DNA of 64,000 nt from Charina bottae (taxonomy: Eukaryota; Chordata; Lepidosauria; Squamata; Charinaidae): NCBI GenBank assembly GCA_023362775.1, contig JALMGJ010000011.1, forward strand, positions 24,433,501 through 24,497,500, read 5' to 3'. Positions 1 to 10,086 of the stretch are shown here, in pieces. The notes under the pieces are model-generated. The model did not search any database, was not told the origin of the DNA, and saw only the letters and a list, made by a program, of their open reading frames with translations. Each line of letters opens with the position of its first letter. Within the stretch, counting starts at the first letter, position 1. The position numbers were made by a program, and so were the translations under genes.

Positions 1-844
1 GATCACCTCATAGAGTGAGTGGAAGTCAGAAACTGCAGTTGGCAGAAAACAGGACCTCAATGAAGGATGACTTTGTCCTATGGAAAAGTAATAAAGCTCA
101 TCTCAACATAAGGCACAGAGTTTGCTGGCACTTCTGGCTAGTCTAATAAGAACTAAAAAGTCTGTCTTCCAAGAGGTAATAGAAGGGGCAGGTAGCTATG
201 GGCTCTAAGGGTTTCGATACCAATATGGACAGGACCAAGGCTTACAAGTGGACCATAAAACCTCTCCAGAGGCTTGGCTCAGAGCCTATTTCAGGAGATG
301 CTCTGAGCCAAGAACCTTGGTTATGATGGGCTTGCACAGACAAGACTTGACTATGAAAGCAAATTAAACACAAGGTGGAATTTTGCTGCCACCATTCCGG
401 CATTTCCCAAAAAAGAGTGCTAAAGACCACACAAGCTGAGCAACGCCAAGCAATTTCCCTTGAAAGAAGTTTAAGATGATGCTGAGAGAAAGAGAGAAGA
501 ACAAAACCGTAGATGCTACTTTTGTAGAGGTCAGAAGAGAACAGAGGAGAATGGTGGGAAGAAAGAGTTCCAGCTTTACATGCTGAATACTATGAAGGTC
601 CCGGTTTCTCAGGCTGAATGCTAAAAATGGCTCTGGGACATTCTGTATAGGCTTACCAGTATAGAACCCATATGTGGTAACAAGGTGAAAACTTGCTCTT
701 GCTTTTAAGTAAAAGCAAAGAGCATCAGCTTGATCAATGTAAGTATGTGAATTGCAGTGTACAAGTTAGCCCAGCCCTTTTGTGTTGGAAGGAACCTTCA
801 GGTGTCCCAAAAGAAATCCACTGGAGAAGCTGAGATACTATTAC
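1..844. other. Non-coding, no recognised feature
   Basis: I see no coding exon, RNA gene or clear repeat here. If the minus-strand elastin-like gene continues past base 1, this is intronic sequence downstream of its exon at 845-877. Confidence 0.5.
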
Positions 845-877
845 CTGCTTTGGAAGGCTTGCCTCTTGCTCCAAGCC
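845..877 (-). CDS. Internal exon of secreted elastin-like/GREP1-like gene
   Basis: A 33-nt exon read on the minus strand. It is bounded by a polypyrimidine-AG acceptor (ending tcatcccacag) and a GTAATA donor. In phase 1 it reads LGARGKPSKA, with a split Gly codon at each border. It is short, a multiple of three, and rich in Gly, Lys, Ala and Pro, exactly like the other exons of this gene. Lys-Pro-Ser-Lys resembles the lysine-containing segments of elastin-like matrix proteins that lysyl oxidase crosslinks; that role is inferred. It is the most 3' exon visible, so the gene must continue beyond the left edge of the window. An isolated exon this small could be chance. The shared phase and composition across seven other exons raise confidence. 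Confidence 0.62.
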
Positions 878-1069
878 CTGTGGGATGACAGAGTGAGAAG
901 TCAAGACCTCTATATATTCTACAAATGAAGCGCTTTTGGATAATGCATGCTTATTTGGCATTTTTCTTCTCTTTTGAGTAAGGAGCTGAAATCCTGAACA
1001 ATGACATTCTGAGCAATTCACACTAATAACAGTAACCCTATTATAGTCATATACACATGTACTGTATAT

Positions 1070-1409
1070 GGAGGGGTGTGGTGGCTCAGTGGGTAAGACG
1101 CCAGGCTTGTCAATCGGAAGATCTCAAGTTCGGAGGTTCGAATCCCTAGCCCCGCGTGACGGAGTGAGCTCCTGCACTCGCCCCAGCTCTTGCCAACCTA
1201 GCAATTCGCAAGCATGCAAATGCAAGTAGATTAATAGGTACCACTTCGGTGGGATGGTAACAGCGTTCCGTGTGCGTCATGCTGGCCACATGACCTTGGA
1301 AGTGTCTTTGGACAACGCTGGCTCTTCGGCTAACAAACGGAGATGAGCACCGGCCCCTAGAGTCAGACACGACTGCACAAGTGTGCGGGGGGGGGGAACC
1401 TTTACCTTA
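1070..1409 (+). repeat. tRNA-derived SINE (family 1), full length
   Basis: The tRNA-like head has an A-box-like TGGCTCAGTGG and a B box GGTTCGAATCC. It is followed by the body shared by at least six copies in this window (gagtgagctcctgcactcg, agtagattaataggtacca) and a 3' tail of G-run plus AACCTTTACCTT. Flanking TACACATGTA words may be a degraded target duplication. Copies of the same family are at 4.8, 17.7, 21.3, 25.0, 32.0 and 36.5 kb. Confidence 0.85.
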
Positions 1410-1920
1410 CACATGTATATATACACATACACTCCAAAGGGAGAAAGGGAGACCATGATTTGCATAAGAAAAAAAAGGATCTGCCTCAATAAATAGAGAT
1501 AATGGGATAATTAGGCTGACTGCTGCCATGATTTATGAGTAAAAACCAAAATATTCAGATGGACCCTACAAAAGCTATCAATTAAATAAACAATCTAAGA
1601 CTGCATATAAAAAGAAAGAAAAATACATCAGCATTCAGCATTCAGGAAACTAGTCATTACCATGCAGGACGTCATCTCAGAGAATCTTAAAATGAAAGAG
1701 ACCAACCAACTGTTTCTAGAAAGTCAGCACAGGCAAAAAAGGAGGGTTGTTTTTAACCAAGAAATGTAATTAAGCCACCTACTGGGCCTCTAGGTTGTAA
1801 AAAGGCATATTTGAGCAAGATGTGTTTTGCCACTGAAATGTTAAGAGAAAAAGAAGTGCCTCTTTAACCAGGAACAGGAGACATAAAATGAAGAAGAAAT
1901 ATCCAAGTCAGGGTCCTTAC
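1410..1920. other. Intronic sequence of elastin-like gene
   Basis: AT-rich intron sequence between the exons at 845-877 and 1921-1965. No exon or repeat is recognised. Confidence 0.4.
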
Positions 1921-1965
1921 CTCCCAAGGAGAGGCCAGGACGGGGGTAACCAACACCTCTGTAAC
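1921..1965 (-). CDS. Internal exon of secreted elastin-like/GREP1-like gene
   Basis: A 45-nt minus-strand exon. The acceptor is ctttgctttccag and the donor is GTAAGG, close to consensus. Phase 1 gives YRGVGYPRPGLSLG with a Gly codon split at both ends. Tyr, Gly and Pro repeats of this kind are typical of hydrophobic domains in elastin or GREP1-type proteins. It shares exon length class, phase and composition with the exons at 4328, 5268, 6713, 7685 and 8676, which supports one gene. No stop codon in the phase-1 frame. Confidence 0.7.
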
Positions 1966-2287
1966 CTGGAAAGCAAAGATGCATCATGAGCTACATCCTA
2001 GTTCGGACAGGGCTTGTTTTTAAATTAGGATTTAAATTAACAGTGGTCATATTTCATTTCTATGTGAACAACATACAAAGCATTTTCAGACAGTCATGCC
2101 AAAGCAACTTTCCCTAGTCTTGATACCCTCCAGATATTTTGTAGACTAGAGCATCAGGAGAGACCTGGGCTGAGAAAGTTATGCTTGTCCAACATAAAAG
2201 ATTTCAGATGACTTCCCAAACTCCTAGCCAGCATTAGTCTGGGAAGTTTGTGCTTAGTGAAACAAGTTTCACAGCAATGCTTACTAT
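1966..2287. other. Intronic sequence, ends in a target-site word
   Basis: No recognised gene or repeat up to the tandem target word AATGCTTACTAT, present at 2276-2287 and 2288-2299 to the left of the PLE fragment. Confidence 0.4.
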
Positions 2288-2299
2288 AATGCTTACTAT

Positions 2300-2544
2300 C
2301 AAACAACACAATAGACCTTAATCAAGGAACTATTAACTCAGTCAATCACCCAAACAGCACACAACAGCCCAATCAAGGAACTACCAAGGAGAGTACAAGA
2401 CCCCCACCAACACAGGCAGGACAAGCCAGGGTATATAAACAGACAGCAAGTCCCACTCCCTTTTCGCACTGAAGATGTTGCCTAGCCTGGCAATGAAACG
2501 TCTGCATGAAAACAACAAGGCTCAGAGAGCACCAAAGACTCCCC
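2300..2544 (+). mobile_element. Penelope-like element 3'/pLTR fragment with target duplication
   Basis: A 245-bp insertion flanked by the 12-bp word AATGCTTACTAT at 2288-2299 and 2545-2556; the word also occurs once more at 2276-2287. Its 3' half is nearly identical to minus-strand fragments at 10087-10184 and 39902-40058, and it carries a hammerhead-type motif (see 2461-2512). The hammerhead marks it as a Penelope-like element, which is known to carry such ribozymes in its terminal repeats. No coding sequence is retained. Confidence 0.75.
2461..2512 (+). ncRNA. Hammerhead ribozyme motif of PLE (intact core)
   Basis: The core CUGAAGA (fits CUGANGA) is at 2469-2475. A stem II with UUGCC/GGCAA arms follows, then GAAA at 2495-2498. 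The palindromic stem III ACGU and cleavage-site C lie at 2498-2502. Stem I pairs UUUUC-GCA (2461-2468) with UGC-AU-GAAAA (2503-2512). A two-base-pair stem III that works best as a dimer is the form described for PLE hammerheads. Activity is untested. Confidence 0.72.
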
Positions 2545-2556
2545 AATGCTTACTAT

Positions 2557-3431
2557 TCCAGAATTTTTTTTTAAAATGCTAGAAATTTGACATTAAAAGC
2601 ATTTGCTTAAGACAACTTGCTTGGTCTAAATATTCAACAGTTGTCCTCAAATCATTGGGAAATCATTCCTGATGTGATGTGCACTTAACTAAACATAGTT
2701 TTTGTTTACTAGCCTTCAGTAAGGGCCTAATCCTGCAAGATGATTTAAAAAGGGGATTTGTGCACTTCTCCAAACACAAATCAGGTGGCTTGCTTCCCAT
2801 ATCTATAAAGATGGGCAGAGCTCTATGTTTTGGCTAAATCAAATCTTCTTCAGAAGTACTGCTATAATCAAATGTAATCAGTGAATTGTCCATGGCTGAT
2901 CTATTCTACCATTAGGCAAACTGGGGCAGCTGACTCCAACTGCTAGAATGGAATATCATATAACTCGAGCAAATCCTTAATTTTGAAGAGAAAATTTTAA
3001 AAGGCCAACCATTTCTCACCTTTGTGCAGGCAAATATATTTTTATTTTCCTTGGTCTTATTTTATTCACGTGTCAATACCCAAAACTTAGTTCTGCTGTC
3101 TAGTTTTTTTTAGATTTTGATTTCCAAAATGTTTTGTTCAGCCGTCAGGAAAAATACATAGAAATTCTTAAAATATATCTTCCACTATCAAGGGTCTAGA
3201 GGAGGCATAGAGTCCAGCTGATAACCGTTCCTCCTCTACCACTAGCCCTTGCTCTGGGTGGGCCTGTTATCATGGCGATTCACTCTGCTTTCTCCAATTC
3301 ACTCTCCTTTTCACCTGCTTTAACTCTTTTCTCTCCAATGGGTCTTGTCAAATCTGAAGGCACAGCCTTTCTAATTTTTGTATAGAATCCAGTCATTTTG
3401 GGCACAATAATTTTTGAGTAATAGTGCAAGG
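2557..3431. other. Intronic sequence, no recognised feature
   Basis: AT-rich sequence between a PLE fragment and a hAT MITE. I checked splice-like words on the minus strand and found no exon matching the phase-1 Gly-rich pattern. Confidence 0.4.
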
Positions 3432-3628
3432 CAGCGGTCCCCAACCTTTTTGGCATCAGGGACTGGTTTCGTGGAAGACAATTTTTCCACGGACCAGGGG
3501 GGGATGGTTTCGGGATGGGCAGACGGAAGTGGTAAGCGGACAGGATGGCGTGGACGGAAATGTGCAGCCTGGTTCCTAACAGACCACGGACCGGCACCGG
3601 GCCGCGGACCGGGGGTTGGGGACCCCTG
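3432..3628. mobile_element. hAT-like MITE
   Basis: About 197 bp with terminal inverted repeats of the form CAGCGGTCCCCAACC / GGTTGGGGACCCCTG. Flanks GTGCAAGG and GTGCAAGA form a 7-of-8 match to an 8-bp target duplication, as expected for hAT elements. The interior is G-rich and non-coding. Confidence 0.78.
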
Positions 3629-3635
3629 TGCAAGA

Positions 3636-4327
3636 GGAGTTGGGCTTAATAAACTGGTTCATTTTCCATCATTCATTTCTCCTACAGGAGAAACCCTCAC
3701 TTGTTAACAGAGGGTAGAAAAGTCAGCCCCCCATTTTGTACTAAAGCTTGCAACAACCAAAGGAATTTCTATGGGACTTGCCCCAGTTGCATTTAACTTA
3801 ACGAGACAGGCTTAAATCGTTCCAGTGTGAAAGTAAGTTTTTTCCCCCCCTTATTTGGACAGCATCCAAGGACAGCCTTAAGGTGTGTAAAATCTGTTAC
3901 ATTTTGTCACTCATTACCATGGAGGGAAATTAGTTGATTGCAGTAACTGGAAACAAAGCCACTTGAGGCAGGACAGGAATCAACAGTGGGGTAGCAAATT
4001 GTACACCAATGTAGTCCTCTGCTGACTCAGGGATGAGTGGAGAGAACTTTGACTCAGTGGTGAGAAAAGTTCCTAAATCTAGTCCTTATCCCCCACCCTT
4101 CCCATGATGTTGAGAAATGTTGAGAAGTTTTAAGTAGGAGCGTGCAGAATGTGCCACCACAGAGCATTGTGACCTTGGCTGCTCTAGAAGTTCCAGAAGT
4201 GATACAATGTAAATGTTCAGAATAGGCCTGTTTTTATGTAGGACTACGGAACTTGGGAACTCGGAATGTCTATTTTGAAGATGGAACGCTACATGCATTG
4301 AAACTGAGCAAGAAAGGCCCATCGTAC
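3636..4327. other. Intronic sequence, no recognised feature
   Basis: No repeat or exon recognised between the hAT MITE and the candidate exon at 4328-4357. Confidence 0.4.
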
Positions 4328-4357
4328 CGGTTCCATGTCCAACTGGGATTCTGTAAC
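4328..4357 (-). CDS. Candidate exon of elastin-like gene
   Basis: A 30-nt minus-strand segment after a good acceptor (ctctgcctctccacag). In phase 1 it reads YRIPVGHGT between two split Gly codons, beginning with YR like the exon at 1921. The weak point is the donor, GTACGA, which is less like consensus than those of the other exons. If the donor is not used, the frame stays open further on the minus strand but loses the Gly-rich character. I treat it as probable rather than secure. Confidence 0.5.
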
Positions 4358-4807
4358 CTGTGGAGAGGCAGAAAGAATCAGACAGAGAAGCATTAGATAG
4401 GAACATTAATCACTTCAGGAAAAAACGGGAAAAGGCAATTGCTGTTGAAGTCCTGCAGTAATAGTTTTTCACATAGTGTGCAAACCTGTGACCTCAGGGC
4501 CACGTGCTCCTCCAAGTCTGCTCCTCCAAGTCACAGAAAGGGACAATGATTAAATAAATGGGTAGTAAAATAAAGAACAAAAAAATCTCCTAGCCCTGTC
4601 CCCGTTTTGGCCTGAAGCCATTGAAAAGGCAGAGGTGGACCTCAGCTCCAAAGAGACTGTGCATCCCTGCTAAATACTCTTTTAAATCCCCTCATCACAA
4701 ATATCTGGTTAAGAACCTGAGTGTTAATGTCTTTCCAACCATCCTGGAGTAGGTATGCTCAGAGTCGGGTGCATTACGCGGAGTAGAAGAAATCAAGTGC
4801 TCTGTCT
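4358..4807. other. Intronic sequence, no recognised feature
   Basis: No exon or repeat supported. A G-rich segment near 4600 has an AG-like start but no GT donor. Confidence 0.4.
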
Positions 4808-4817
4808 CTATTGAGTA

Positions 4818-5076
4818 AGGTAAAGGTAAAGGTTCCTCCCGCACATTTGTGCAGTCGTGTCCGACTCTAGGGGCCGGTGCTCATCTCCGTTTGTTAGCCA
4901 AAGAGCCAGCGTTGTCCGAAGACGCTTCCACGGTCATGTGGCCGGCATGACGTGCTCGGAACACTGTTACCAACCCACCGAAGTGGTACCTATTAATCTA
5001 CTTGCATTAGCATGCTTTCGAATTGCTAGGATGGCAAGAGCTGGAGCTAGTGCGGGAGCTCACTCCGCACGCAGGG
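4818..5076 (-). repeat. Headless family-1 SINE with target duplication
   Basis: Minus-oriented copy of the SINE body with its GTAAAGGTAAAGG tail but no tRNA-like head. It is bracketed by CTATTGAGTA at 4808-4817 and 5077-5086, so the missing head reflects the insertion event and not later decay. The 5' end lies just after the B box of full-length copies. A second copy at 21259-21521 stops within a few bases of the same point. Confidence 0.85.
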
Positions 5077-5086
5077 CTATTGAGTA

Positions 5087-5168
5087 GGCATCATTTATTT
5101 GTAAGCTGCCCAGAGTCACTTTTATAGTGAGATGGGGGATGTATAAATTTAATAAATAAATAAATACA
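5087..5168 (+). repeat. 3' terminus of L2/CR1-type LINE
   Basis: Sequence of the type GCTGCCCAGAGTC...GAGATGGG..GTATAAATTTAATAAATAAATA. The same terminus recurs at 63760-63843 (+) and, reversed, at 30905 and 31376. The headless SINE is inserted beside it. Confidence 0.6.
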
Positions 5169-5267
5169 TAACTCATAGTCTCTGATGCATATTTAGCACA
5201 GAAACTGTCGGTGCAGGATTTTGTCCTGCCAGATTGGGATCTGGCTGCCAACATGGGCACGGCTCAC

Positions 5268-5324
5268 CTGGCTTCCCTGGTTTGCCCCCAAAGCCTCGTG
5301 CAGCCCCAAATCCATTTTGAACTC
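5268..5324 (-). CDS. Internal exon of secreted elastin-like/GREP1-like gene
   Basis: A 57-nt minus-strand exon. The acceptor is ctgttcttgcag and the donor GTGAGC. Phase 1 gives VQNGFGAARGFGGKPGKP, between split Gly codons. GFG and KPGKP motifs are characteristic of glycine-rich extracellular and elastin-like proteins. The paired lysines could serve crosslinking (inference from the family). The composition is unlike any repeat in the window. It is flanked by introns carrying a SINE and a LINE tail on the upstream coordinate side. Confidence 0.75.
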
Positions 5325-6270
5325 CTGCAAGAACAGAAACAAGGAAAGCTAAAATGTGGGGATGGGATGACTACAGGCAGACGCGAGGTGTTTTTCCCTC
5401 AAACCATAAATTTTGCTTAGTATTGGCAAGGAGTCCAAATCTTGCATCAATTCTTTCAGATTACATTGGTTGTGATGTGTGCACAAGCAGAGAAACAGAA
5501 TGGGCTTATCTCCCTGGTCAGCCACTGTTACTGTGCTGGTCTAGAAATCCTACCAGGGTTGCTGTTGAGATAAGAGTATTGAATGAGAGAGAACATTTAT
5601 AAGCCGCTCTTTAACTGGTGGAAGAGTGGGATGAAAAAATGGAACAATTACTTTAAAATCAAGAGGTCCACATTTGTCAACTCCTTAGTAGGCATGTGCA
5701 AAGTGTTCTCTCCTAGAACGTTTGGAGATTGGAATGGGCTGTTCTGAGTGGTGCATAAGTGGCTTGAACTTGGTGCAGACCATTCCAACCTAATCTGAGT
5801 GCTTCAAGCATTCTGAAAATGGTCTGTCCCCAAACAGCCATCCTCAGGTTGCTCAGAACCCTCAGAATGAATCAAAATGGAACATTCTAAGGTTCAAACT
5901 TTCTCGGGGGGGGGGGGAAATTTGCACACCTCTGTGGTGCTAGGAATGCCTGGCTCTACATTCAGTGTAAATGAAGAAGCGGACTGGACTTACGGGCTTC
6001 TGCAGGGAGGGTCAAAATCTGCAAGGTGGAGGGTGCTGCATCACAATAGAATCCCCTCCTCTTTTGTACATGTGTATGTGTGTGCAAAAGGGGCAGGGCT
6101 TCATGCATAACACCATACCGGCCATCTTGCAGATTAGACTATTGCTGACTACTCAACATCAGTGGAAGAACATCCTTTGAAAGCTTCATAACTAATACAT
6201 AAACACCTCCCTGCAAATAACTAAAATATATTCAAGTACATCAGCAAAATGTAGCACTTCCCACCACCCT
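5325..6270. other. Intronic sequence, no recognised feature
   Basis: Contains a poly(G) run near 5906-5917 but no supported exon. A CTGCAG/GTAAGT pair near 5990-6015 would enclose only 6 nt and does not fit the gene's pattern. Confidence 0.4.
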
Positions 6271-6271
6271 T

Positions 6272-6470
6272 TTTTAAATTTTATTTTATTTTATTTTATT
6301 TTATTTTATTTTATTTTATTTTATTTTATTTTATTTTATTTTATTATTTTATTTTATTTTATTTTATTTTATTTTATTTTATTTTATTTTATTTTATTTT
6401 ATTTTAGTCCGCCTTTATTATTTTTATAAATAACTCAAGGCGGCGAACATACCAAATACTCCTTCCTCCT
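6272..6470 (-). repeat. SINE 3' tail with expanded (TTTTA)n microsatellite
   Basis: A TTTTA/ATTTT pentanucleotide run spans about 6272-6407. It is followed by the reverse of the L2-like SINE tail (tccgcctttattatttttat, ctcaaggcggcgaac). The run looks like an expanded A-rich tail of that minus-oriented SINE. Confidence 0.85.
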
Positions 6471-6712
6471 GCTTTCTGCTTGCATGGTGTTTGTCACACA
6501 GGGAAGCATTCAAGAGTAACTCTGGGTCCTGCCAACTCCTTCCCCCTTCTCTGTGCCACCAAATGTAGGGGAGGCTTCAGTCCTTTCAAGTTTTAAGAAG
6601 TTAAATACAAGAGTTTCTCTTTCAGTCAAACTCTAGCCCACAAATACAAAAAAAAAAAAGCACAAAAGTTTTATGCTCCTTAGATTTATTCCATTTATGT
6701 GGCTCAACTTAC

Positions 6713-6757
6713 CTAGTCCTGCAGGCAGCCCTTGGGGCCCATAGGCAGAATATTTTC
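6713..6757 (-). CDS. Internal exon of secreted elastin-like/GREP1-like gene
   Basis: A 45-nt minus-strand exon with donor GTAAGT, the strongest of the set. The acceptor (ttatcatag) has a weak pyrimidine tract. Phase 1 gives KYSAYGPQGLPAGL between split Gly codons. Tyr- and Pro-rich with one Lys, it fits an alternating hydrophobic/crosslinking design. Same length as the exon at 1921-1965. Confidence 0.68.
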   Translation of the reverse strand, partial: ENILPMGPKGCLQD

Positions 6758-7047
6758 CTATGATAATAGAAGACAAAGATGGAAAATGTAAACAGAGGGA
6801 TAATTACAGTTTAGACTGTACTACAAATCATGACCCATATTGCTGTTTAACTGTTACCATATGCTAAACATAATATGGACCAGGAAAAAAAACTGGGTTC
6901 AGGTGCTCCCTCATCTGCGACACTCACTGGTTCTACAGACTAGTTAACAACTCCTTCTCAGTTTAACTTAAAGGCTGTTATGGCAATAATTTGGGAGAGA
7001 TCACCCTGCTTAATGCTTTTAGCTCCTTAATGGTAGGATAATATCAA

Positions 7048-7258
7048 ATAAGAGAGCCAGTTTGATGCAGAGGTTAAAGACACTGAGCTAGAAACTGGGA
7101 GGCCAAGAATTCTAGTCCTGCTTTAGACCCAAAACCAGCCGGCTGACTCTCTCTCAGCCCTGGGAGGAAGGCAAGGGCAAACCACTTCCAAAAATGCTGC
7201 CAATAAAGCTGCAGGGACTTGTCCTGGCCAGAAGTCAAGACTGGCTTGAAAAATAAAC
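7048..7258 (+). repeat. tRNA/CORE-type SINE with BovB-like tail (type A)
   Basis: Starts with gagccagtttgatgcagagg and runs through the GAAACTGGGAG..TTCTAGTCC head, then the GGCAAACCACTTCC and CTGCAGGGACTTGTC body. Related to the copies at 27329 and 54864. The GTGACCTTGGG core segment is deleted in this copy. Confidence 0.75.
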
Positions 7259-7358
7259 TAAACAAACAAAAGACTCTCTCTTCCTCTCTCTTATTCTCTC
7301 TGTTTATAATTCCCATAATCCCCATCCATGCTGGCTAAGAATTCTGGGAGTTATAATC

Positions 7359-7362
<4 letters not shown>

Positions 7363-7424
<62 letters not shown>
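7363..7424. repeat. (GA)n microsatellite
   Basis: An uninterrupted GA dinucleotide tract of about 30 units. Confidence 0.95.
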
Positions 7425-7426
<2 letters not shown>

Positions 7427-7684
7427 ATTTGTGGTTAAAAGCTCATCATGCCATCCTTGAAACTGAAGAGGTATTCGCCATGCCCCCTTCACATGTAAAA
7501 CCCCAAGTGGCAGTTACCTAATATTCCAGTGATATGATACAAGAGGCAAAATACCTTTGATATTGCATCAAAGATATTGCATAATAACGGGTAACAGAGA
7601 CTGGGATGGATCATTATTTAATTTTATTCCTCTTTTGAAATAAAGGCAACCTCCTCCCCAACCTGCAATTGCTACCCATCTCAC

Positions 7685-7738
7685 CAGCTTTGGCTCCAGC
7701 TGGCCCTAGTCCAGCTCCTGGCTGTATGCCTCCTGCAC
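7685..7738 (-). CDS. Internal exon of secreted elastin-like/GREP1-like gene
   Basis: A 54-nt minus-strand exon with a canonical acceptor (cctgtctttcag) and a GTGAGA donor. Phase 1 gives AGGIQPGAGLGPAGAKA between split Gly codons. This is the most elastin-like of the exons: GAGLGPAGAKA combines the hydrophobic Gly/Ala/Pro pattern with a lysine next to alanine. No other repeat or transposon in the window encodes anything like it. Neighbouring introns hold a (GA)n tract and a type-A SINE upstream in coordinate and a hAT MITE downstream. Confidence 0.78.
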
Positions 7739-7911
7739 CTGAAAGACAGGATACAAACAAGGAAAGCTGAAGTCAGGGACATCCATGGGGGTGGGTCAAA
7801 AAAAGTCAGGATGGCAGCTGCAACTCCATGACTGAAGCCCCATCCCTTTTTATGAGTATCATATGCACAGTGCATGTGAACAGGGAGGGAGTTTCAATCA
7901 TGCAGTCATAG

Positions 7912-8323
7912 TAGGCTAACCATATTTCCTTGAGGCAAAAACGGGACATTGGGATGGCAAAACGGGATGGGGTCTTATGTAATATTCCGTATTCATGAAA
8001 AAGACAGGGGTCCCTGCCCCTGGTCCGCGCAATTGGCTCCCGCCTGCAAACCCTGCCCCCGGTTCACGCAATTGGCTCCTGCCTGGTCAATCGCCCTACT
8101 CTCCGCCTCTCCGCCCTCCTTTGCCGCATGCTGATAGGCGGGAGGGCTTCCTCTTCCGGGCTGCCTCCAATCAGCAGCTCCAGTTCAGATCCTCCTTCCG
8201 CGCCATTCCTGCTGGGTTTAAAAATCGGGACAAAATTGAGATTTTTATCAAAATGACGGGACGGTTGAAAAATGCTAAAAAAACGGGACTGTCCCATTCA
8301 AAACAGGACGTATGGTCAGCCTA
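7912..8323. mobile_element. hAT-like non-autonomous transposon, perfect 8-bp duplication
   Basis: Terminal inverted repeats TAGGCTAACCATATTTCC and (reversed right end) TAGGCTGACCATACGTCC. The flanks are AGTCATAG at 7904-7911 and 8324-8331, a perfect 8-bp duplication. The interior is GC-rich with no transposase. Length 412 bp. Confidence 0.88.
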
Positions 8324-8675
8324 AGTCATAGCCACTCTCTGGACTTTTTTGACCCATCCACAGACATCTCTTCCTTCTTAGTTTAGTTTCAGAGTTCAAC
8401 TAAGCTATAAAACAGGCTGGGTGAAATGAGTGAAATCCTTGAAACAGGAAGAAACAAATAGGTGGCTTGGTGAATGATTGTCTCTAGATAATTACCTCTC
8501 CCAAGAGAACTATAGTGTATGGTGCTATGAATGCATGGAAATAACTCAATTTCTATGTTTACAAATTTAAATCACTCATTGAAATAGGCTTTGAGAAAGA
8601 GGAATCCCATCAATCAAGTAGCACCCCACTATATTTCTAAGAAGGCTGAGGGAGGGAATGACACAAAATACTTAC

Positions 8676-8732
8676 CTCTTATTAGAGAAGGAAGGTAAAC
8701 TCCTCCCTGGCCACTTACTTGAGGTTTCACTC
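8676..8732 (-). CDS. Internal exon of elastin-like gene, probably next after the signal exon
   Basis: A 57-nt minus-strand exon. The acceptor is ggacttattttag and the donor GTAAGT. Phase 1 gives VKPQVSGQGGVYLPSLIR between split Gly codons. VKPQ is a motif I associate with GREP1-type glycine-rich extracellular proteins. This is the first exon found downstream of the signal-peptide exon at 16386-16452, after an intron of about 7.65 kb filled with L1, solo-LTR and PLE sequence. Further exons may lie in that interval unrecognised. Confidence 0.7.
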
Positions 8733-8849
8733 CTAAAATAAGTCCAAAAGAATTAGGGAATGAGACTGGAGTCACACATTGGTTCATACATCGGGTTAAG
8801 TCACAAGATTTAAACATGATTGGTTGACTAGCCCAGCTAGGTGACAACA

Positions 8850-8940
8850 CCTAGCCAGCCTTGGCTGATCTAAAAAAACTAAGCAGCATAGAACCTGGTA
8901 GTACTTGGATGAGAGACCACCAGAAACATCAGGGCTGAAG
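8850..8940 (+). repeat. 5S-rRNA-derived SINE fragment
   Basis: Carries the 5S internal-promoter region: ttggctgatct, aactaagcagcatagaacct, ggtagtacttggatgagaga. The order matches 5S rRNA and the copies at 42745 and 55948. Confidence 0.75.
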
Positions 8941-8944
8941 CAGT

Positions 8945-9890
8945 AAATTTGGAAGGAAAGAAAAAATCACATAAGACAAGTAATGGGAGACTTTTTTCAT
9001 ATTCCTAAGAAAATTATATGGGCACATCCACAAATCACCAGGGGTCAGGTTCTTTTTGCCTCTGCTGTTGTCTGAGCCATAATGGCTGGGTTCATACATG
9101 CCGCTCAGTTCATGGTGCCTGGGAATTCATGCCTTGCTTAAAGTATGAACAGAAAAATTGATGGAGTCTTGAAGGTTAATAAAAGAACTCCAAGCAGCTA
9201 ACAACAATCTTGCAGAGTAGAAGCGTGAACCAGCAGGGAACTTGCACTTCAAGCTTAATTGCGTTCAGAAATAAATTCAGTCTTCACACATTAGTTAGAT
9301 GAAGAAAAATAGAGATAGCTTACATTTATTCAGTAGATTTGGATACAAGAAGATTCATAGTCGATCTGCGTGCAAGCGAGATGGACTGGAGGAGAGCTGC
9401 ATTGTGCAGCCCTCCTGCTTGCAGGTGTGCCCAAAGCGTAGTGGAGGTTGTTAATCCCCCAAAAACTCAAGAAGGAGGAGGAAGAGGAAATCAGGTGACT
9501 CAGGTAACCTCCCACAAGCACAGTAGAGATGCGTTTACTAAAAAGAACCCCTATTATGCTTATGAGACAATGCTGAGTTGACTCCTGATAATCCCAACAA
9601 AAATGATGTTATGGGGATTGTGTGAACGGATCCTCTAAGTCACAGCCCTTCTGCCTTGGTTCAACTAATCTAAAATTCAACTGTTGTCATTTGCAGTTCT
9701 AAAGAGGCTATCAGTCTGAAGGCATCCTGTAACTGAAGGACCGTCCAATCCATTCAGGTTTAAAGACAGAATGTTTTAAGAAGAGATTGGCAGAAGCTAT
9801 CAAGTTGGCCAACTATCTTTAGCACCTTTAACTTTAGCATCTTTAACTTTAGAAGTTAGCAGATGAAAAAGCACAGTCACATTCTCTGGG
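8945..9890. other. Intronic sequence, no recognised feature
   Basis: Sequence near 9150-9480 has the look of an old dispersed repeat, but I cannot assign it. No exon supported. Confidence 0.35.
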
Positions 9891-9985
9891 TCCCAGTCTT
9901 ATCTAAGATAGATAAGATAGATAAGATCCCAGTCCTATCTAATATAGATAATATAGATAAGATCCCAGTCTTATCTAAGATATAT
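9891..9985. repeat. Imperfect minisatellite
   Basis: Units of the form TCCCAGTC-YTATCTAA-NATAGATAA repeat two to three times, themselves built from GATA/TATC words. Confidence 0.8.
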
Positions 9986-10086
9986 TGAACTCTATTGAGT
10001 ATATTGAACTCTATTGAACTTATTTCTACATTTTCTTTTATTCATATAAATTACTATATGTAAATGTTATGCAATCCACGGTCTCT

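Noticed and set aside
1084..1155. tRNA gene
   Set aside because: The A and B box sequence is the head of a repeated SINE with the same body as six other copies. No independent tRNA cloverleaf is supported.
5987..6016. A CTGCAG/GTAAGT pair on the minus strand enclosing 6 nt, as a micro-exon of the elastin-like gene
   Set aside because: It would encode Glu-Ala and break the split-Gly pattern of all other exons.
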